This document shows, piece after piece, positions 56,716-64,000 of a stretch of 64,000 nt of DNA. The notes beneath the pieces are model-generated. The model was not told the origin of the DNA and ran no database searches. It saw nothing but the letters and a program-made list of their open reading frames with translations. The stretch comes from Isoetes taiwanensis (lineage: Eukaryota > Streptophyta > Lycopodiopsida > Isoetales > Isoetaceae). The translations under genes were made by a program, and so were the position numbers. The DNA lies in assembly GCA_021234155.1 (NCBI GenBank), contig JAJEKV010000026.1, positions 5,743,368-5,807,367 of the forward strand. Direction: 5' to 3'. How positions within the stretch are numbered: the first letter of the stretch is position 1; each line of letters starts with the position of its first letter.

Positions 56716-57685
56716 GATTTCAATTTTCTTTTCCTTGTCTCACAAGTGTGTGCTTTATTATTACCGGACCTAATCGGTTTCCTCAAAATGCGGTGTTGAT
56801 TTGAATGGGTGCTGCGCGAAGCGTTGCCTAAAGGCGCGATTTCGGCTGTCGTAGCGCGAGGCCGAACAGGACGCTCAGTAGACGTGCTTATCAAAGGAAA
56901 TTATGCGGCGAGAGGAGATGTTGGGCCGAAACTTTCTTTTTTATTTGGATTTTACGTAGCGGTTTGATTGTCCCGATAGAGAATAGAAATATCACGAGGA
57001 AGTTTTGAGAGTAGTTCTGATTACATAGAATTAAGGCATGTTTGGGATCGAGCAAATGTAAGTGCATTTTAAGGCTGAAGGGATCCAGGAGTAAAATATA
57101 ATGTTGTGAAATGCTTGATGACATGATGAATCAACAAATTCGGAAGGAGCATCATTATAGTTGATGATGGCGCCTTGAGAAGTGTTGCTTCAATGGGTCA
57201 CTTAAATCCCACCATCCCTATCATCACGATAGCCAGTTTACCCTGAGATGATTTTACGCCCAGCTTCATTGGTGTCTTTGAAAAGAAATAGCTTGGGAAA
57301 AGCAGTCGAGATATACAAACACTATACACACGCAACCCACATTGAGACCGGAAATTGTGAGGACCTTGGAAAGATTGTTCTAGAAGAGACTCTTTTTGAT
57401 ATATATGTATCTAGGTACACTTTCCACTTAAAGTTTTGAATATAAAATATACTTTACCACGAAAGGTTTTGAATATATATTATTGTTCTTATGCTTGATA
57501 AAGTGCTGTCATTAGTATATTAATATATTATATTAATATGGTTTGCTATACACAATAATTTGGCAATAATATATCTAGTCAATAGTGGTTTTCTGTGTAT
57601 AAATGAGCCATGAAATTGAGCCATACGTCTTGATCTCACTTTGTAACGCCGTGCCAAACATTTCAACTTACATAAGATGACCCAT
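55880..57685. other. unassigned sequence
   Basis: A Glu-rich coding-like stretch (about 55,900-55,990, GGGGAAGAGGAAGAGGAAGA) may be the C-terminus of the preceding remnant. From 57,420 the sequence is AT-rich. No gene is supported. Confidence 0.4.
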
Positions 57686-57689
57686 GAGA

Positions 57690-60600
57690 AATGAGAATAG
57701 AATAGTTTTTATACGTCCCACTGGGACCATTGGGCCTATGGGACCCAGCGGAGAGTGGCGACCGAGCTTATTCTGTCGGGGTTAAGAAAACCCGCCCGAG
57801 GTTTGAGAAAAGCAATGGCGATGTGAGAATCCTGTTGGCCTAAGTATACATCATCATGAAATAAATATTAATATGTATCAAAATTAATATTGCCCAGGGG
57901 ACATAAGCCGGTCTCGCATGTCCACGGCCTCCTGATGGTCTGGCCGTCTGGGATCTGGTGCTGTCACATGCTGTGGGACTGGGCCAGCCTCGAGCCCTTG
58001 GCGTGGGATTTGATCATATCTTCGGGCAACTTTAGAGAATACTAAATTCATCCTCAATGAAATACCATTTATCTTGGCGTGACTCATGATCAAAACTGCA
58101 TCTCAATTAGAAGATGATGTGCCTATCACGGGCTGGAAGTAGTCTGCCGTCTTTTCATGGCGGAACTGAAGTGGAGTGCTGTGGTGCTTCATGCTCTCGA
58201 TTCCAATGTAGGTTGTGGCACAGTGGTGTCTTTGTCTTTGACTGTTAAGTGACATCCAAAGCTTGCGATAAGAGCAAACGTGGATATGCCTCATTTCTGT
58301 GATCGCCTCAGGTACATGTATGCACAGTGCTCCACACTTTTCAACCTAGCCATCCAGTGAGAACTCTCTTTCCCTCAGGTGGACGCCAGTTGTGTTTATG
58401 ATATGGTTTGGGGCAGGGCCTGGTCCATGTTGACTCCTGTAGACCAGTAGCCATAGCGATCAAGGTAGCCCTAAAGGGCAAGATAGGCTACCGCGTTGGG
58501 GTGCAGTAATAAGGTTGTGGGACTTGCCCCTAGTGCTTTCATTTTGAGAGGCTTTTACACTGCTCCCAAGTCCATTCAAATGTGAGGATGCCTCTGACCC
58601 CATGCCTCCACACACCATTATAAAGGGCTCACTAAGACTTCGAGCAGTGCTGTTGGTGGGTCCAATCACTTCCAGCTAAACTATATTTATTGTTTTACAT
58701 TGCATATTCTTTCGGCCGTAACTTCGTAGCCGTATGGATGTTGTCCCGGTACATAGTGAATGGAGCTCACTCAGAGAATATTTTATGTGGATGCTACTTC
58801 CTGACCACCTTTCGATATGGAAGGGATACCGAGGTGTCGTGAGATGATATAGAAACCACTTATGAGTCTTGGCTGGGAGTTAGTATATCGTTGGCTTGAC
58901 AAAATCTCGGGGCATCGGGGTTATCGTTTGCATGTCTGGTCCCATGTGGTGGGGGTCCACATCATCGGCCATGTAATAAGCACAGCAGTGGGATCTGGTA
59001 GAAGGTGAGCCATCTCGCCCCTGATATCGACAAACCAGGCTCTCAAATTGTTAGTCAATGTAAAGCCAAACAATATTTAGGAGAGGCATCCCACAGCGGA
59101 ACTGATGCTACTATCAAATATGGTTAGAAACTGTCGAGTACCAACGACCCAAAACATCTTATAAAACACAGCTGCACATTACATAAATCGGAACCCATTT
59201 ATACATAATCTTGCCCATAGTTTTTCCCAAGGGCCACGATTGTCAAAAATTCTTTGATCACAAACAACAATATAGATCAGCGGTTCCTGGCATGTTTTAC
59301 AACGAGGCTGTAATGTGAAGATGTGAATTGTGGTTGAATCATGAATCTGAATCACTTTAGGTGAGGGGCCGTGTCTCTTCGCCCTACCTTGACTCGAAAG
59401 TCCCGCGTGATTTGCAATATAAAATGACGTTGGTAGGTAATTGGGTACAGGCGGTCGCGGGTCACTGCTGCTATAGACAGGAACAACTACACTATTGGTC
59501 CTTGCCTTGAGGGAGAGCCTTCACATGGTACCTTGTTGAGAACTTGGTGATTGATCTTTAGTATTATGGAATGACCACGCCCATAAAGCAATTACTGCAC
59601 GCAGCCACCATCCAGGTCAAGGGGCTTTCCAGCCAAGGCATGAGCCTTGTTTTTGCAATCTGAATCTGTGATTTGATGCTGGGCCCTTCTTGCGGGGGGC
59701 CATCTTGCATGTGCACCCCCAGGGTCGATATAAATTTATTGCAAATGTGCCTCACACTTTCGGGAGTGATGTTCCTGTGAAATTTGTCTTGGCTTTCTAA
59801 GAACCGCCCGCAGGAAGATTACACAGGAGTGACGTTCGAGGAGATAAAAGCAACTCACTGATGTCTTTCGTATGCTGGCTTTCTTGGCTTTAAAGGAAGG
59901 CAGTCACAGCTCCCCAGCCTGTGTGGGCGTAAAAGCGGGGTGTGACTTGGGCGGAGCCCGGCGTTTATGTTCCTTGCACTGCATCAAAACCATTGATTAT
60001 TCTGGGAAGGGTTTGTATTCCTGGAGATTAAAATCAGCGAATGACTATCTAATGTCTACGCCTTGATCCCTAAGCACATCGGTCGGTAAAGTGTCTGTTG
60101 CTTTCTAGTGTAGAGATATTACAAAATTTTGCTGGTCATCTATAAACTATCTGGGCATAGAAGCCCAGCATGTTCATAATCAATGTAAATTTGAGGCATG
60201 TGAGGCTGTGGCCTGGGAGTTCGCACAGCTATAGCCAACTTCAAATGGGGGGGGTGGGGGTGGTGCGAGGTCGATCTCTTCATCCCAATAGTTGTTCCCA
60301 CACAGGAATTAACCACAGCGACATACATATCTGCTCGAGACGCAGGCACATGAGTCCACCACACTAGATCCTCCCCCAGGTTTTCCACTGTCTACAAGTG
60401 CTCTTGCGGAGTACGGCCACTTGTGCAGGTCCAATTACTTGATTACCGGTCAAAAGTACCACGAGCAAAGCAATTGTCTACCATACATTGCAGTTGTCAT
60501 CATTATGGTATTAAAAGGCGCCTGCCGGAGCACCAGCTACTGATATATCATCGATCAAGGGATCAAATCTCATGGGGTTGTTTCTACCGAGTGCGGCGCC

Positions 60601-60700
60601 ATTGAAGTCTCAAGGTATGAAATTTAGCCCAGCTGCTTATCTTCTTGTGTATGTCATCAGCATAGATGCGACGCCAGGGGTTGACCCTATCCCATCAAAG
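57690..60700 (-). mobile_element. LINE (copy D), heavily diverged
   Basis: The copy is collinear with copy C over its whole length: the 3' box (TGGGCCTATGGGACCC, 57,730-57,745), the C-terminal region, a damaged catalytic site (- strand Y(M)ADDVD at about 58,956-58,980), the entry region and the start of the copy C homology (GATATATCATCGATCAAGGG at about 60,541 versus 42,556). It carries numerous small indels and substitutions, clearly more than copy C. It probably continues upstream past 60,700, since copy C is truncated there, but no protein text survives to prove this. The end tail (GAGAATAGAATAG at about 57,690) is degenerate. Confidence 0.75.
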
Positions 60701-62870
60701 TGGGTGTGATAGAGTTACTCTGCGCATGTGGAAAGTGGCCGGTACGCCACAAAGGGAGATTACGCTTCTCTGGGTTTTGCTGCGCCGCAAGTCTGGGTTG
60801 TGCTTGTCTTGTCTTGAACAAGGCGCAGGGCCCGTTCCCGATAGTGTGAGACAACTCCCCAGCCTTGCGCTCACGGCGCAATCATTGAAGTTGAGTGGCG
60901 GGTATCACGGCAAGTCCCGGGTATCCATTGTCCCTTGCGCTCCCATGTTTCCATAAGGAGAGATCCTTATCCATACTCTGCGGCAAACGAGTTGAGAGAC
61001 CTCCTCCCCTTACGCCATGGAAGCCACAGGCAATTCAGGAGACCATGCGGAGCACAGTTCCCTATTGTCGGCGGGGCGGCGGTTAGAATCGATGGCGGCC
61101 GAGGGATGGCAGTAGGGGCGGCCCCGGGATATGCGAGGCAACGGAAGGTGAAACAGCTGCCAGAGTAGGGGTGTCACCGGCGCATGGCGAGGCGAAGAGT
61201 GGCATGGTCGGGAAAGGCTAACTGGAGGTTAGCAGGGATTGATGACATTTGGCGGCAATTTACATCTTACCAGTCAGGTCATGATCCCTCCCACAATCTC
61301 TTGAATACTTTTAACTTTGTAACTACGTTACTATGATTTTCTTATTGCAAATTTGAATTCGAGGTCTCGATCCAACATACAAAGCTGATTCCCTTGTTTG
61401 CCACTACTACAATGTCAGAATAAGCGCTTTCACTTGCGCATCTCGTCTTGTGAGAGCGGCGTGACTACTGAAGTGGGCGGTCAGGCCCAGGCGCCCATGG
61501 GAAGCCCTAATAATATGTCTTGTACAGGGGAATGTCATTCGAGCAGAATCAACATTTGGAAATATGATTAATAGGGTCCCTCCCACACTTACTCTTCTGT
61601 CGAGATACATTACCACCATTGGCGGCTTCTCGCCCTCGACTCACCGGAACTCTCGGTGTGGGTCAGTCGTCCACCAAGCCTGACGGGGAGTTGTTTATTG
61701 TCGGCGGGCATAAGTGCTGTGGCCTACGTTGGGAGTCGTGGGGGTGGCATGGGAGTGGCTTGGGGTGCGGTGTGAGCAGTCTGGTGACACCTTGCAGGAC
61801 TCTTGGGGCGGTGGGGCTAGCAGGTAAGCAGTACTCGCGGTCTCTCCTTCACAGGCAAGAACTTAGCTCCTGCTGAGAGTGTTCACTTTGCCACTTCAAT
61901 TCACGCATGCACAGCGCAATTGCTCATGAGCCTGCGGTGGGGGCCTGCATTCGTTGATGCCTTTCGGCTCACGCACCTGCGATCTCGGTACAGACTATGC
62001 TCAGTGCAAGCGAGAGTCAGGCCCTTAAAGTTTATTAGGGGGAGCCACTTTAACGTACCCTCAACCTAGTTTGAAGGGGCTCTCAATTGTGGTGACTCTC
62101 TTCATGACTGAACTTTTCGCATCACGATGGCAGGCCTCCTCGACCTCACGATTGAAGGCGGGAGATGGTTATACATTGTCTCTTACTCAACCACGTTGCT
62201 TTTCACATGTCATGGTTTCAATGGCGGTGGACATAGAATCATGCAGACCTGTCTCGATAAGACTCTTCTTGTCCTGCGCCTTCCAGTGCACTAGGTAGAA
62301 TACATCTTCGTCTTGTGTCACGGGTCTCATGCCAGGAAACACGTTGTTTCGGTAGCCAGTGCTTCTTAGGCAATTTGGGTGTGGAGGCACGCATTTCCTC
62401 ACACCAAGCAAACAATTCGACTTTTTGTTACCCTACGCCATTGCTTAGACACATTTCCGATTGCTCCTCAACTCCACTGGTTTGGTGGGGTGGTGAGCCG
62501 GATCGGCTTGCCGCTGGGCTGGAAGTGTCCTGCTTGGGCACATCGAGGCTATATTTGTTGCCACGAGACTTTGCCGCTTCTCTCTTCAATGTGCACCTAT
62601 CAATTTTGCAGGTGTCATCCTGGTGCGATTGGGGATTGGCATCTGTACTCTCCCAGTAGAGTTTTGCTGCCATGTCTGCTGGCTAGGAGAGGGCTAGCGA
62701 TATGCAGCACCATCCACATGCATATCTGTGGGGTTGGATGAAGGACATGAGGGCTCGTCCGACTCTTCTATCCTTTGAGTTGCCATGAATGGGGTGTCAC
62801 CCTGAGACGCTTGTCACAGCCTCAAGCACTTTGATCACGCTGGCCTCGTATTCCCTTTCTGGGGCTGGCA
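60701..62870. other. GC-rich unassigned sequence, possible LINE 5' part
   Basis: No protein family is recognised in any frame. The base composition (GGCGG and GGCCGCC-type stretches near 61,070-61,200) differs from the AT-rich regions elsewhere and resembles the GC-rich head of the copy B element. It could be the 5' UTR or ORF1 region of LINE copy D. Confidence 0.35.
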
Positions 62871-62881
62871 GGTCGGCTGCG

Positions 62882-63209
62882 TGTGGGAAGCGGTAGCGGG
62901 GCTTCCAGTGCAAGAGCAAGTGCAGGCTCTTTCACCTTAGGACACACACAGCCAAAGTGTTCAAGTGCATCGTCAGAAGCGCAGCCTCAGGTTAGCCTCA
63001 CGCCACCCCTTACAGGACATATGCAAAATGAAATAGAACCTACATCCCTTCCTGGGCCTTGGTCCCACAAGAAGCTTCCGCGATGTGGAAAGCGGTGAGG
63101 AGCTAAGCACCAGTGCAAAGAGAGCAGGGGTGCAGGCTCACCTGAGACACACAGCCACGAAGTGTTCAGTGCACTCGTCAAAGCCACAGGCCTCAAGTTC
63201 CAGCCTCGC
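62882..63209. repeat. direct duplication of about 120 bp
   Basis: GAAGCGGTAGCGG...CCAGTGCAAGAG...GTGCAGGCTC...ACACACAGCC...AAGTGTTCA...CAGCCTCGCC-like text occurs at 62,886-63,005 and again, diverged by indels, at 63,085-63,209. Flanking text near each copy (CTTTGATCACGCTGG and CCTTGATCACCGAGG) is also alike, so the original duplication may have been larger. Confidence 0.65.
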
Positions 63210-64000
63210 CTGAATAAACAATGAAGCTTTTCCCTACCAGGCCTTGATCACCGAGGCTGTATACTCAAATGTTTTAATCCAAGGTGATTGGATGGTATGT
63301 CACACTTACCCCAGATCACTTAAAATCGGGTTGCAAAAGCTGGTGGCATTTTCTCCTCTCGGATCTTAAGCAAATGTGGATAAACCATATGTCTTTAGAA
63401 TCATCACAGACCAAACGTTAATGATACATTGCTCCCAAAGCAGGCTGCAAATCAATAGATATGAAGAAAAGTATATAGTCTTGAAAAATAGAACCAATGG
63501 AAACCCCCTAAATCCAGCACTAATCCCTATTTATTTCCTCTCAGAAATCCTGTTCAAACATCAGCAACATAAAATATCTTTGAAATAACTAGAGGGGCTC
63601 TCCAAAGATATAAATTTAGGTAGAAACCGAGTCCACGATAGATATGAACAAAATGTAATATGAACCACAAAGCGGTGGTACCAGGCTGAAAATCTGTGTT
63701 TTGCTACGCCGGAAACACCATTCAAACACATACAAATCACATACTTTCAGAAGATCTACGGGGAGCTTTCAGCGATAAATTTCAGCTGAAATGGAGTTAA
63801 AATTCCCCAAATATGATAAAAAATATGTGAGACAATACCAGAGCACTTGAGTTTTTGTAACTCTCAATTTGCAGCCCCAAAAATCAGGCTTTTTGCTGAG
63901 GAAATAATAACCCAAAACACATCTGGATTACATACCAATAGGAAAATAAAGAGATGGCTTTAGCAATAAATTTCAACAAAAACGAGTTCTTGATCTCGGA
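63210..64000. other. unassigned AT-rich sequence to window end
   Basis: No gene is supported. The base composition returns to AT-rich after 63,240. Confidence 0.4.

Overview
This window is nuclear DNA from a land plant. The evidence is an intact oleosin gene with embryo-type promoter motifs, a PLS-class PPR pseudogene, the C-terminal half of a PDR-type ABCG transporter, GT-AG introns and very dense transposon debris. The transposon set (Helitrons ending in hairpin plus CTAG, a LINE family with microsatellite-like tails, decayed DUF7869-like transposon genes) suggests a large repeat-rich genome. My best guess is a fern or another seed-free lineage, but the sequence does not prove this. Only one gene looks intact and ordinary, the oleosin at 28,645-29,139. 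Almost everything else is mobile DNA or broken host genes.

Region 1 (1-3,117) is retroelement debris with no intact gene. Region 2 (3,118-23,867) is the most interesting part. Two copies of a 130-bp sequence, about 95% identical, face each other 20.5 kb apart. A second, shorter inverted pair lies inside them (7,423-7,449 and 23,443-23,474). The inner interval holds two convergent multi-exon genes: gene A on + (7,745-10,836), a decayed DUF7869-like transposon gene, and gene B on - (23,206 down to 11,179), an unrecognised protein that begins with a coiled-coil segment. Dense GTACAT arrays occur just inside the inner repeats and in the introns of both genes. Gene B is split by a 6.8-kb Helitron (13,171-19,957) carrying a PPR gene fragment. 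A second Helitron ends at 3,367 and may carry exons of a host gene (5.2-7.1 kb). Removing both leaves an element of roughly 10 kb with inverted ends and two genes, which I do not recognise as a named family.

Region 3 (23.9-33.5 kb) holds a 5'-truncated LINE (24,686-25,386), a decayed TMEM53/DUF829-like gene (-), the oleosin gene and a short LINE-tailed element (about 32,930-33,505). Region 4 (33.5-43 kb) has long unassigned AT-rich DNA, a third Helitron end (37,786), the ABCG remnant and a 3.1-kb LINE (39,587-42,700, -). Region 5 (43-50 kb) holds a fourth Helitron end, a 1.15-kb polypyrimidine minisatellite and two tail-to-tail remnants of DUF7869-like transposons.

Region 6 (50-57 kb) has short tandem repeats, a frameshifted unknown coding sequence with a ParB-like DGQ motif, and a dispersed GC-rich palindromic 22-mer. 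Region 7 (57.7-64 kb) is a second, much more diverged LINE copy, then GC-rich unassigned sequence and a direct duplication near 63 kb. All similarity statements come from reading the sequence; no database search was run.
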